DNA from: DATKNA01 sp963786765
GTDB taxonomy: Bacteria > Actinomycetota > Actinomycetes > Actinomycetales > Kineosporiaceae
Direction of reading: 5' to 3'
Assembly (NCBI GenBank): GCA_963786765.1
Contig: CAWBAJ010000015.1
Coordinates: 62,001 to 126,000 of the forward strand
DNA: 64,000 nt
Below, in pieces: positions 15,669 to 23,230 of this stretch (the first letter of the stretch is position 1; each line of letters opens with the position of its first letter). Made by a program: the position numbers and the translations under genes. The notes under the pieces are model-generated. The model was not told where the DNA came from. It ran no database searches and saw only the letters and a program-made list of their open reading frames with translations.

Positions 15669-17186
15669 TTACTTGATCCGGCTGCGCCGCGCGTCGCGCC
15701 AGGCGCCGTCGAACCGCTCGAGCGCCTGCTCGCCGGCAACCTGCTCGAGGGCGTGCAGACGGCCGTAGGTGAAGGCGTTCTGGCCGTCGAGGTGGGCGGC
15801 GACGGCGAGCGCCCGCAGCTCCTGGCGGGCCACGACGCCGTCCTGGTAGTCGCCGAGCACTTCCTGGACCGCCTTCATCGCCTTGGCGTAGTCCTTCGCC
15901 TGGTCGCCGAGCACCGCCGAGACGGCGTCGCCCGCGTACCGCGCGCGCTTGGCGGACTTGCGGACCTCGTGGAACAGCTCCCCACGGTGCTCGCCCTCCG
16001 CCGCGCGCGCTTCGTCCACGTGCCGCTTGATCCGCCGGTAGGTGCGGCGGAGCTGCTTGGGCAGGACCTCGGCCGCCGGCTCGCCGGCCCGTGGACCGGC
16101 CGGCGGGGTGGACACGAGGGCGTCGAGGGCGTCGAGGAGGGCGAAGTAGCGGGGGCTCCCCAGCGTGTCGAGGGCGGCGTCGTGTGCGGCTCGGTAGCGC
16201 GTGGAGAAGGTCTCCGTGAGAAACGCCTGGACCGGGCCGAGCACGAGCTCGGGCGGCTGGGCGTCGACGGACGCGAGCAGCCGGTCGCGCACAACCTCGC
16301 TGTCGCGCGCGGCGCCGAGCACCTCGCCGAGCCACTTCAGCTCGGCGCGCAGCGGCTCGATCTCGCCGCGGTCCCCCTCGGGCTCCACGACCGGGCGGAA
16401 CGCGGCCAGTACCGTTCGCAGCCTCCGGCAGTTCACACGCATCTGGTGGACGGCGTCCGGTGCGTCCACGCGTACCAGCGGGTCGTGCCTGACCAGGTCG
16501 TCGACCCGGTCCCGCAGGTACATGAGCAGTGCCTCGCCGGCGCTGTCCGCCAGGACCTGCGGTTCAGCTGCTGCCGGCACGCGGTCGCCTAGGGCCCGGC
16601 GGAGCTTCGACGGTGCGTCGCTGACGTGGGCGCCGGCTGCCAGCAGTCGGTTCCGGACCGCCTCGAGCAGCGCCAGGTCGCCCCCCATCAGTTCGGCCTC
16701 GACCTCGCTCCAGCGCCGGACCTCGCCGTCGCGGCCGTCGACCGCGGGGAGGTCGGCGGTCACGTCGTCCTGGGCGATCTCGGCGAGCACGGCTCCCCCG
16801 GCGTCCCGCAGCTCCGTTGCCGTGCGGCGCGTCGACAGCCGCACCGCGGGCACGAGCTCCCGGCCGCGGGTGTACACCTCGACGAGGCGGCGCAGCGCCT
16901 CAGGGACGGTGTCCGGCTCACCCAGCGGCTCCTGCAGCTCGTCGCGGAATCCGTCGCTGCGGGGCCGCTTGAGGTGCCAGCCGGCGTCGTGGCCTCCCGT
17001 GCGGCGGCGCAGCGTGTGCCGGTTCACGGCGAGCCGGTAGTCAGCCGTGTCGTAGTAGACGGCCTCGAGGTCGTGCACCTGGGCGGGTGGGACCTCGGCG
17101 ACTCCGGGCAGGTCCGCGAGATCGGGCAGCACGAAGCCCTCGTCCGCGTCGAACTTGAGCTCGATCTCCGCGTCCGCGTTCCCCAT
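15669..17186 (-). CDS. CYTH and CHAD domain protein
   Basis: A 505-residue protein. The N-terminal CYTH triphosphate-tunnel domain opens with the AEIELKF signature (ExExK) and runs to about residue 210, with basic and acidic tunnel strands such as NRHTLRRRTGG and RWSEVEAEL. The C-terminal CHAD helical domain (about 225-505) has conserved histidines in DAVHQMRVNCRRLRTVL and FHEVRKSAKRARYAGD. CYTH proteins hydrolyse triphosphate substrates (tripolyphosphate, thiamine triphosphate) and CHAD binds polyphosphate. The pair is usually linked to polyphosphate metabolism, and a PPK2 gene is also in this window, though not adjacent. ATG at 17186 is chosen for the exact CYTH start. Confidence 0.9.
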   Translation of the reverse strand: MGNADAEIELKFDADEGFVLPDLADLPGVAEVPPAQVHDLEAVYYDTADYRLAVNRHTLRRRTGGHDAGWHLKRPRSDGFRDELQEPLGEPDTVPEALRRLVEVYTRGRELVPAVRLSTRRTATELRDAGGAVLAEIAQDDVTADLPAVDGRDGEVRRWSEVEAELMGGDLALLEAVRNRLLAAGAHVSDAPSKLRRALGDRVPAAAEPQVLADSAGEALLMYLRDRVDDLVRHDPLVRVDAPDAVHQMRVNCRRLRTVLAAFRPVVEPEGDRGEIEPLRAELKWLGEVLGAARDSEVVRDRLLASVDAQPPELVLGPVQAFLTETFSTRYRAAHDAALDTLGSPRYFALLDALDALVSTPPAGPRAGEPAAEVLPKQLRRTYRRIKRHVDEARAAEGEHRGELFHEVRKSAKRARYAGDAVSAVLGDQAKDYAKAMKAVQEVLGDYQDGVVARQELRALAVAAHLDGQNAFTYGRLHALEQVAGEQALERFDGAWRDARRSRIK

Positions 17187-17250
17187 CCGGGCAGTATCCC
17201 GCTTCTCTCCGCCGCCGCCCTTCCTGCCGATCTCGGCTGGTGAAACGCGG

Positions 17251-17280
17251 TTGATGCGTCCAGCGTCCGCTGGGTAACGT
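17251..17280 (+). promoter_or_regulatory. promoter of the SAM-IV-controlled gene
   Basis: TTGATG and TAACGT are 18 bp apart. The expected start near 17287 is within a few bases of the first aptamer stem, which strongly supports the pair as a unit. Confidence 0.55.
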
Positions 17281-17288
17281 TCAGGACA

Positions 17289-17366
17289 GGTCACGAGTGC
17301 CAGCGCCAAGCCCCGGCTCGCTGGCCGGCAACCCTCCAGCGCGGCGGGGTGCTCCGGGTGATGACC
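17289..17366 (+). promoter_or_regulatory. SAM-IV-type S-adenosylmethionine riboswitch
   Basis: The closing stem P1 is GGTCA (17289-17293) with TGACC (17362-17366). P2 pairs GCCAGC with GCTGGC. It is followed by the SAM-binding core CCGGCAACC shared by SAM-I and SAM-IV, then CCCTCC with GGGGTG. The order and lengths match the actinobacterial SAM-IV class as I know it. Pseudoknot and flanking elements probably extend it to about 17395. The regulated gene starts 65 bp downstream with a ribosome site, GGAGG, that could be masked by ligand-dependent folding. High SAM would be expected to turn expression off. Confidence 0.8.
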
Positions 17367-17431
17367 CGGCCCGGCCGTCCGGTCGCGGCAAGCGCGCGGA
17401 CCACCGTGGTCCGCCGGAACGGAGGTTCCCC

Positions 17432-18370
17432 GTGGCCCTGACCACCCTTCCCGCCCATCCGCCCGGGCCGCTGGACGCCGCCCTCGCCGGCCCCCTCGCC
17501 GGGGCGGCGTCCGATCTGGTCGGCGCCCGTCCGGACGACGTCGTCGTCGTCCGCGCCGGACTCGTGGACGTCGCAGCACTGCTGGCCCGGCGCGTCCCGT
17601 CGGGCCCCGGCGGCGTCGTCTCCCTGCCAGGCACCGTCTGGTCGGACACCGCCGGGCGCACGATCGGTCTGGCTGCCACGCTCGCCGGCACCGTGCTCCG
17701 CGTGGCGGAGGAGCTCGCCCGTTCCCGCTCGGACCTGCTCGCGGTGCCGGGGGCACACCCCCTCACGGGAGACGTGCTGCCGCTCGCCGAGCTCGCCGAC
17801 GTCGCCCACGCGCACGGCGCGCGCATAGCCGTCGACGCCGGGCCGCTGGTCGCCGTTGGCGCGCTGGACCTGGCGGTGGGCGACGTCGACCACGTCGTCT
17901 TCACCGGGCTGGACATCCACGCCCCGCTGGACGCCGGCGTCCTCGTCGGTCGCGGGGACTGGCTCGAGCCCCGTCCGCCGCTGCCCCGCCGGCCGGTCTC
18001 CGACGCGCTCGCGGTCGCTTGCCGCGAGGTCGCCGCCCTCCCGCCAGGAACGCTCGCCGTCCACGAGGCGCAGCTGCGCGCAGCCGTTCTCCTCGTGCTG
18101 CGCGAGCTGCCCGGCGTGCGCGCGATCGCCGGCTGGCCCGATGCCCGGCGACACGCGGGCCTGGTCGCGTTCACGATCGACGAGCGGGACCCGGTCGATG
18201 TCGCGCGGATCCTCGCGGTGTATCACGGATTGCCCGGCGTCACAGTCGTGACGGATCCCGCCGTGGCACCGGCGGGTCCAGCGGTTCGGCTCCGGCTCGA
18301 CGCCGCCTGGGCCGACGAGGACGTCGACCGGCTTCGGAATGCCATCGTGGACGTGCTGACAAGCGCGTGA
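17432..18370 (+). CDS. class V aminotransferase-fold protein lacking the PLP lysine
   Basis: A 312-residue protein related to the cysteine-desulfurase/selenocysteine-lyase-like group often placed behind actinobacterial SAM-IV riboswitches. Recognisable parts are HPLTGDVLPLAELADVAHAH (NxxTGxxLP-like), ARIAVDAGPL (the PLP-ring aspartate region) and APLDAGVLVGRGDWLEP (normally APFGAGxLVGRxDWL). The preceding SGHK lysine motif is replaced by TGLD, so the Schiff-base lysine is Asp. The usual Gln or His after the aspartate is also gone. At 312 residues it is shorter than active relatives. It is therefore probably not a PLP enzyme. GTG start with GGAGG upstream; control by SAM is expected from the riboswitch. 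Confidence 0.7.
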   Translation: MALTTLPAHPPGPLDAALAGPLAGAASDLVGARPDDVVVVRAGLVDVAALLARRVPSGPGGVVSLPGTVWSDTAGRTIGLAATLAGTVLRVAEELARSRSDLLAVPGAHPLTGDVLPLAELADVAHAHGARIAVDAGPLVAVGALDLAVGDVDHVVFTGLDIHAPLDAGVLVGRGDWLEPRPPLPRRPVSDALAVACREVAALPPGTLAVHEAQLRAAVLLVLRELPGVRAIAGWPDARRHAGLVAFTIDERDPVDVARILAVYHGLPGVTVVTDPAVAPAGPAVRLRLDAAWADEDVDRLRNAIVDVLTSA

Positions 18371-18630
18371 GCGCCGGGAAGAGGTGTCTCTCCTCGAACC
18401 GTATGAGCTGCCCCAGATCAGCGGGGCAGCACATACGGTCCGGGAGGGGTACCCCCGGAGGCCCCCTCCAGGTGACTCCCTTTAGACGACTTCCTCCAGA
18501 TGACTCCGACAGGACGTGTGCGCTGACGCGGGAGCATCGCGCCTCGTCCACAAGCAGCTCGGGCGCCTCGGTGCCCACAGGCCGGCACGCCGCCGGGTGA
18601 CGAGCGGCCCGTCAGCGTGGAACCTCGGCG
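18371..18630 (+). other. intergenic region with strong hairpin and short direct repeats
   Basis: No gene is seen. It holds the terminator described separately, then a near-palindrome around GGGGTACCCC (18440-18459), and a 15-bp direct repeat CCTCCA(G/A)(G/A)TGACTCC at 18465 and 18493, spaced 28 bp, that could be a regulator site for the following Xre gene. Confidence 0.5.
18398..18439 (+). terminator. strong bidirectional-type hairpin
   Basis: ACCGTATG-A-GCTGCCCC pairs with GGGGCAGC-A-CATACGGT: 16 bp with one A-A mismatch and an 8-nt loop, 28 bp after the aminotransferase-fold gene. It is far more stable than needed for a simple terminator. No U tract. Confidence 0.65.
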
Positions 18631-19176
18631 ATGCGGGCGGCGATGCGGGCGCGGATGGCGACGGGGATGGCGACGGGGATGGCGACTGGGAGCGACGTGA
18701 CGATCGATGACGACGACGAGGCGGACGAGTTCCTGACGAACGTCTCGCTCGCCGTCCGGGCCCGGCGACGCCAGCGGCGCCTGGACCAGCGGTCCCTCGC
18801 CGCTCGCGCGGGCGTCTCCAAGAGCGCCTTGGCGCGGATCGAACGCGGCGACCTCGGGACCGGCCTGGCGACGCTCCGGAGGGTGCTCGCGGAGGTCGGG
18901 CTCGGGATCGTCCTGGTCGACGAGGACGGCTATCCCTGGCGTGACGGGGACGCCTTGCGCGCGGACATCGAGGGTGGCCTCGATCGCGCGGGACGGCGAC
19001 TCCCCGCGCACCTCCCCGCGGAGGAGACCGATGCGCTCAAGCCGTGGGACGTCTCGGCTACCCGGGGCTCTCTGGTCCCCGCGCCGGCGCGTTGGCGCTA
19101 CAACCGCTGGGCGGACGATGTGGCGGCCTTCGTCGCAGAGATCAGGGGGCGAGCAGATGGCGACGGGCGGGACTGA
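18631..19176 (+). CDS. Xre family helix-turn-helix regulator
   Basis: Up to 181 residues. The HTH (about residues 41-100) reads RQRRLDQRSLAARAGVSKSA then LARIERGDLGTGLATLRRVL, a standard Cro/C1 fold. The C-terminal part (about 100-181) contains RRLPAHLPAEETDALKPWDV and ARWRYNRWADDVAAF; such tails occur in stand-alone actinobacterial Xre proteins of unknown target. The start is ambiguous: three tandem copies of ATGGCGACGGGG (18655-18690) give several in-frame ATGs, and a GTG at 18697 follows GGGAG closely. If that GTG is used, the repeats are 5' UTR. No toxin or antitoxin partner is visible next to it. Confidence 0.75.
   Translation: MRAAMRARMATGMATGMATGSDVTIDDDDEADEFLTNVSLAVRARRRQRRLDQRSLAARAGVSKSALARIERGDLGTGLATLRRVLAEVGLGIVLVDEDGYPWRDGDALRADIEGGLDRAGRRLPAHLPAEETDALKPWDVSATRGSLVPAPARWRYNRWADDVAAFVAEIRGRADGDGRD
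18655..18690 (+). repeat. 12-bp tandem repeat at the Xre gene start
   Basis: Three units ATGGCGACGGGG (the third with one change), each offering an in-frame ATG and encoding Met-Ala-Thr-Gly. Confidence 0.8.
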
Positions 19177-19195
19177 CTAGGGCAGGCTTGCCGCC

Positions 19196-20284
19196 GTGAA
19201 CCAGCCCGCCGCACGCCGCGACCCGGTCGAGGACCTGCGCCGCATCGCCTTCCTGCTCGAGCGCACCCTCGAGTCGAGCTACCGGGTCAAGGCCTTCCGG
19301 ACGGCTGCCGCCGCGCTCGCGGCGCTGCCCCCCGAGGACGTCGTCCTGCTCGCCTCGACCGGCGGCCTGCGCACCATCAAGGGCATCGGGGACCGCACGG
19401 CCGCGGTGGTCGAGCAGTCCGTGGCGGGCGAGGAACCGGAGTACCTGGCGACCCTGGAGGCGAGCTCGGGGGGGCCCCTGTCCGGTGGCGGCGAGGAGCT
19501 GCGCGCGGCTCTGCGGGGCGACCTGCACCTGCACTCGGACTGGTCCGACGGGGGTTCACCGATCGAGGAGATGGCGCGGACCGCTGCCGAGCTGGGGCAC
19601 GAGTACGCGGCCCTGACCGACCACTCCCCCCGGCTGACCGTCGCGAACGGGCTCACGCCTGCGCGGCTGCGCCGCGAGCTGGACGTCGTCCGGGAGGTCA
19701 ACACCGAACTCGTCCCGTTCCGCCTGCTCACCGGCATCGAGGTCGACGTGCTCTCCGACGGGTCGCTCGACCAGGAGCCGGGGTTGCTGGAGGAGCTCGA
19801 CGTCGTCGTCGCCAGCGTGCACTCGGAGCTGCGGATGCCGGCGGACGCCATGACGCGCCGGATGCTGACCGCCGTCGAGAACGCGCACACCGACGTGCTC
19901 GGCCACTGCACGGGGCGGTACGTCGTCGACCGCGAGTTCCTCCGCGGCCGGTCGGGTCAGACCCGCAGCGGCAAGGCGCGGCCGGAGTCGCAGTTCGACG
20001 CCGAGCGGGTGTTCGCCGCCTGCGCGGAGCGCGGCGTCGCCGTCGAGATCAACTCGCGGCCGGAACGCCTCGATCCCCCGTTGCGCCTGCTCCGGCTGGC
20101 CGTCGAGTCCGGTTGCCTGTTCGCCATCGACACGGACGCGCACGCGCCGGGCCAGCTGGACTGGCAGCCGCTGGGGTGCGCCCGCGCCGTCGAGTGCGGC
20201 GTCCCGGCGGAGCGGGTGGTCAACACCTGGCCGCTGGACGACCTGCTCGCCTGGACGCGCGACCACGCCCATCGCCCGGCGTGA
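19196..20284 (+). CDS. PHP domain protein (PolX-like C-terminal half)
   Basis: A 362-residue protein. Residues 1-90 form a small helix-hairpin-helix segment (LRTIKGIGDRTAAVVEQ) like the DNA-binding start of PolX. From about 105 a PHP phosphoesterase domain follows: GDLHLHSDWSDGG (metal-binding HxH), YAALTDHSPRL, GIEVDVLSDG, ASVHSEL, VLGHCTGR, and the closing IDTDAHAPGQ. The polymerase palm of full PolX is absent, so this is the widespread histidinol-phosphatase-like/PolX-PHP form, a probable 3'-5' exonuclease or phosphatase in DNA repair. GTG start; a CAGGCT box lies 7 nt upstream. It is convergent with the P450 gene, with a 9-bp gap. Confidence 0.85.
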   Translation: MNQPAARRDPVEDLRRIAFLLERTLESSYRVKAFRTAAAALAALPPEDVVLLASTGGLRTIKGIGDRTAAVVEQSVAGEEPEYLATLEASSGGPLSGGGEELRAALRGDLHLHSDWSDGGSPIEEMARTAAELGHEYAALTDHSPRLTVANGLTPARLRRELDVVREVNTELVPFRLLTGIEVDVLSDGSLDQEPGLLEELDVVVASVHSELRMPADAMTRRMLTAVENAHTDVLGHCTGRYVVDREFLRGRSGQTRSGKARPESQFDAERVFAACAERGVAVEINSRPERLDPPLRLLRLAVESGCLFAIDTDAHAPGQLDWQPLGCARAVECGVPAERVVNTWPLDDLLAWTRDHAHRPA

Positions 20285-20293
20285 GCGGTGCGG

Positions 20294-21622
20294 TCAGCGC
20301 GGGACCAGGCGCAGCGGCAGGCCGCCGCGGGGACGCAGCGTCACGAGGGCGTCGACGCGCACGGGGCCGTCCCGGTCCGGCCGCTCCACCTGGTGCCCGC
20401 GCAGCAGGGTGGCCAGGATCAGCACCGCCTGCACGAGGGCGACGTCGCGACCGATGCACAACCGCGGCCCGGCGCCGAACGGCACGTAGTCGCCTCGCAC
20501 CGCACCGCGGCCCGTGCCAGTGCCGGTGCCGGTGCCGGTGAACCTGTCCGGGTCGAAGCGCAGCGGGTCGGGCCAGGTTGCCGCGCGCCGGTGCAGGAGC
20601 CACGGGCTGAGAAGGACCAGCGTGCCCGCCGGGATCGCGACCCCGTCGACGACGTCGTCCTCCAGCGCGCGCCTGCTGATCACCCAGGCCGGCGGGTAGA
20701 GCCGCAGGGCCTCGTCGACGGCCGCCCTGGTGTACGGCAGGGCGGGCAGGTCGGCCCAGCCGAGCGGGCGGTCCGTGGGCAGTGCGTCGAGCTCGGCCGC
20801 CAGGCGGTGCTGGGCGCACGGGTGCCGAGCGAGCAGCAGGAGCGCCCAGGTGAGGCATGACGCCACCGTCTCGTGCCCCGCGATGACCAGGGTGACGAGC
20901 TCGTCGCGGACCTCCCGCTCGTCGAGCCCGCCCTCGGCGTCCGCCGCGCGGAGCAGCAGCGCCAGCACGTCGTCGTCCGCGTCCTCCAGGCCGGCGGCCC
21001 GACGACGGCGGACGACGCCCAGGCAGGCGTCGTCCAGTGTGCCGACGGCCCGGCGCAGGCGGCGCTGCGAGGGAGTCGGCAGCCAACCGGGGAGCACGGC
21101 CGGCAACGGCGAGCGGGCCCGGACCACGACGGCCTGCAAGGCCTCGTCGACCGCCTCGACGACCCGCTCACCGTCGGCAGCGAGGTCGGCGGCGAAGAGG
21201 GTCCGGCCGACCACCTCGAGCATCGTGCGCAGCGCGGCGCGGTCGACGTCCACGACGGACCCCGGGGCGGCCTTCCACGTGCTGGCCAGCGTGGCGCCGG
21301 CGACGGCGGCCTGCTCGGCGACCGCCTCGAGCCGGCCGTGGTGGAAGGCGGGCTGGGCGATCCGGCGGCGGCGCCGCCACGCCTCGCCGTCCGCGGTGAG
21401 CAGGCCCTCGCCGGTGACGAGCCCGAGAGCGGCGTACTGGACCGTGCGCTTGCCGTAGCCGCGATGGTTGTCCTGCAGCACCCGACGGGCGCCGCCGGGG
21501 GTGTTCACCAGGAGCACGGGCGTCCGGGGCATCGGGAACGCCACGAGGTCGCCATGGATCCGGACGACGTCCTCGAGGTACGCGAGCGGGTCGCGCCGGA
21601 TGGCGGGGACGGCACGGAGCAT
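20294..21622 (-). CDS. cytochrome P450
   Basis: A 442-residue soluble P450. Heme-thiolate motif FGAGPRLCIG near the C terminus; I-helix oxygen motif AGHETV; K-helix ExxR in EALRLYPP; PERF-like FDPDRFTG. The PPAWVISRRA region and the chain length resemble the CYP102/CYP4-like bacterial branch that oxidises fatty acids or terpenoids. A TG dipeptide run (FTGTGTGTGTG) from a 6-bp repeat inserts just after the PERF region. There is no ferredoxin gene nearby. Upstream the frame is open for at least 14 codons without a start codon, so 21622 is the best start, but a slightly longer N terminus is possible. Confidence 0.9.
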   Translation of the reverse strand: MLRAVPAIRRDPLAYLEDVVRIHGDLVAFPMPRTPVLLVNTPGGARRVLQDNHRGYGKRTVQYAALGLVTGEGLLTADGEAWRRRRRIAQPAFHHGRLEAVAEQAAVAGATLASTWKAAPGSVVDVDRAALRTMLEVVGRTLFAADLAADGERVVEAVDEALQAVVVRARSPLPAVLPGWLPTPSQRRLRRAVGTLDDACLGVVRRRRAAGLEDADDDVLALLLRAADAEGGLDEREVRDELVTLVIAGHETVASCLTWALLLLARHPCAQHRLAAELDALPTDRPLGWADLPALPYTRAAVDEALRLYPPAWVISRRALEDDVVDGVAIPAGTLVLLSPWLLHRRAATWPDPLRFDPDRFTGTGTGTGTGRGAVRGDYVPFGAGPRLCIGRDVALVQAVLILATLLRGHQVERPDRDGPVRVDALVTLRPRGGLPLRLVPR

Positions 21623-21728
21623 GTCCGCCGGCAGCGGGCCGTCCGCCGATCGGGGTGTACCGGGAGTTGCGCGCGCAGCCGCCGGGCGGTCGCCGGACCG
21701 CAGATCGTCGCGGCGCCGCGGCCCCAGG

Positions 21729-22073
21729 TCACAGGTACAGGCCGGTCTGGCCGTCCTCGACCCGGGGCGCGGCCACGGCGTGGATGTCGCGCTCGCGCAG
21801 CAGCACGTACGGCGCCCCCTGCAGCTCCACCTCGGCGCGGTCCTCGGGGTCGTAGAGGACGCGGTCGCCGACCTGCACCTGCCGCACGTGCTGGCCCACC
21901 GCCACGACGCCGGCCCAGGTCAGCCTGCGGCCGACGGCTGCGGTCGCGGGGATGACGATGCCCGAGGTGGAGCGACGCTCCCCCGCGTCGCCGTCCATGG
22001 ACACCAGCACGCGGTCGTGCAGCATCCGGATCGGCAGCCGGTCGTGCTCCGGCGGGCTCACCTGCTGCGTCAC
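21729..22073 (-). CDS. GroES-like co-chaperonin
   Basis: A 114-residue GroES-fold protein. LPIRMLHDRVLVSMDGD (about residues 13-29) is the Cpn10 start, followed by a mobile-loop-like RRSTSGIVIPATAAVGR, a V(V/A)AVGQ turn and GDRVLYDPEDRAEVELQG. The actinobacterial second Cpn10-like proteins of this type are found apart from groEL, as here, and their partner is unclear. The first residues (MTQQVSPPEHDR) are an extension; GTG at 22058 is another possible start. It lies 31 bp downstream of the DUF3618 gene on the same strand and may share its mRNA. Confidence 0.8.
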   Translation of the reverse strand: MTQQVSPPEHDRLPIRMLHDRVLVSMDGDAGERRSTSGIVIPATAAVGRRLTWAGVVAVGQHVRQVQVGDRVLYDPEDRAEVELQGAPYVLLRERDIHAVAAPRVEDGQTGLYL

Positions 22074-22104
22074 TGCTGGCTCACCGGTGCATCACTGCCG
22101 CAGG

Positions 22105-22396
22105 CTACGCCCGGCCCGCCCGCCGACGGACGACGACCAGCACGACGAGGAGCACCAGCGGCGGCCGCCGCTGCGGCGACCCGCTCGTAGCGCAGGTTGC
22201 CCGAGTCGTCGCTGACGAGCCCGACAGCCCGCTCCTTGGCGTCGGTGGCCGTCCGGCGCGCGATCTCCTTCGGCTGGGCCCGGACGGCGAGCTCGTCGAC
22301 GGTCTCGGCCAGGTGCCGCCGGCGGGCGTCGATGATCTTCTCGAGGGCATCCGGGTCCTCGGGGAGGCCCGGTTCCGTCGGCCCGCTGGTCTGCAC
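22105..22396 (-). pseudogene. DUF3618 membrane protein, one frameshift
   Basis: With one inserted base removed near 22160 this is a 96-residue DUF3618 protein. The N-terminal part PDALEKIIDARRRHLAETVD, then ELAVRAQPKEIARRT and AVGLV, is the family signature, and the restored C terminus LVLLVVLVVVRRRAGRA is its single membrane helix with a basic end. Family function is unknown; it is small, actinobacterial and membrane-anchored. Start GTG at 22396 keeps the family frame. An ATG at 22400 in another frame has a TACGGT box 7 nt upstream, so the true start may be there with a further indel. Confidence 0.65.
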
Positions 22397-22610
22397 CCAT
22401 GGCGGCAACCGTAGAGCACCGCGGGGGGTGGGCGATCTCGACGGAGCCTGACGTTTCCGTGGCCGGCTCGTCGTCCACCAGCGGCCCTCCGGCGCCCCAT
22501 CGTCCACAGGCCGCGGGGTCGCCCCGCGCGGGAGGCCGGGAGCCGCGCCTAGATTCGTTCCCGGGACGCAGCCGCGTCCCTCGAGCCGACTCATCGACCT
22601 GGAGGATCCC

Positions 22611-23077
22611 GTGCCCAAGCTGGCGCCGGGCGACCCCGCTCCCGACTTCACCCTGCCCACCGCCGACGGTTCGACGATCACGCTGTCGCAGCTGCGTGGC
22701 CAGCACGTGGTCGTCTACTTCTACCCCAGGGCGAGCACGCCCGGGCTGCACCACGCAGGCGTGCGACTTCCGCGACAATCTGTCGTCGCTGCAGGCCGCG
22801 GGGTACGCCGTGCTCGGCGATCTCCCCGACAAGCCCGGTGCAGCTGGCGGACTTCGCTCGGGACGAGTCCTTGACGTTCCCGCTGCTGTCCGACCCGGAC
22901 CACACCGTGCTCGAGGCATGGGGGGCGTGGGGCGAGAAGACCCTCTACGGGAAGAAGAACATCGGCGTGATCCGCTCGACGGTCGTCGTCGACCCGGACG
23001 GCATGGTGCAGCTGGCCAAGTACAACGTGAAGGCGACGGGGCACGTCGCATCCCTGCGGAAGGCACTGGGCGTCTGA
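22611..23077 (+). pseudogene. bcp: peroxiredoxin of the Bcp/PrxQ group, two frameshifts
   Basis: Removing one inserted base near 22744 and one near 22830 restores a 154-residue peroxiredoxin, the normal PrxQ length. It reads APDFTLPTADGSTITL, VVVYFYPRASTPG, then CTTQACDFRDN with the peroxidatic cysteine and the resolving cysteine five residues later, then the end SPDKPVQ-like ... LLSDPDHTVLEAWGAWGEK and STVVVDPDG. PrxQ reduces hydrogen and alkyl peroxides with thioredoxin. GTG start with GGAGGA at good spacing, and TAGATT about 57 nt upstream could be its -10. The exact resumption of the motif after each shift points to sequencing indels. Confidence 0.85.
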
Positions 23078-23121
23078 CCGCCGGCTCTCGCTGCCCGGGA
23101 CAAGAGGTGTCCGGGCAAGAG

Positions 23122-23194
23122 TGCCCGCGACAGGAGTCGAACCTGCACTGGTCCGGACCTAAACCGGATGCCTCTGCCGTTGGGCTACGCGGGC
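23122..23194 (-). tRNA. tRNA with anticodon UAG (leucine), class I variable arm
   Basis: A 73-nt cloverleaf: acceptor GCCCGCG/CGCGGGC with discriminator A, D arm with GG in the loop and a 3-bp stem, anticodon stem TCCGG/CCGGA around loop TTTAGGT (anticodon TAG at 23159-23161), a 5-nt variable region, and T arm GCAGG-TTCGACT-CCTGT. CCA is not encoded. UAG reads CUA leucine codons, but canonical bacterial tRNA-Leu has a long class II variable arm, which is absent here. The stems are perfect except the D stem, so it looks functional. It lies between the peroxiredoxin and fasciclin genes. Confidence 0.85.
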
Positions 23195-23230
23195 TTGCCC
23201 GGACAGTACCGGTCGCCCGCCGTCCTCGGC

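Noticed and set aside
18631..19176. Xre protein as half of a toxin-antitoxin pair
   Set aside because: No small partner ORF overlaps or adjoins it; the following gene is a PHP-domain protein with its own start.
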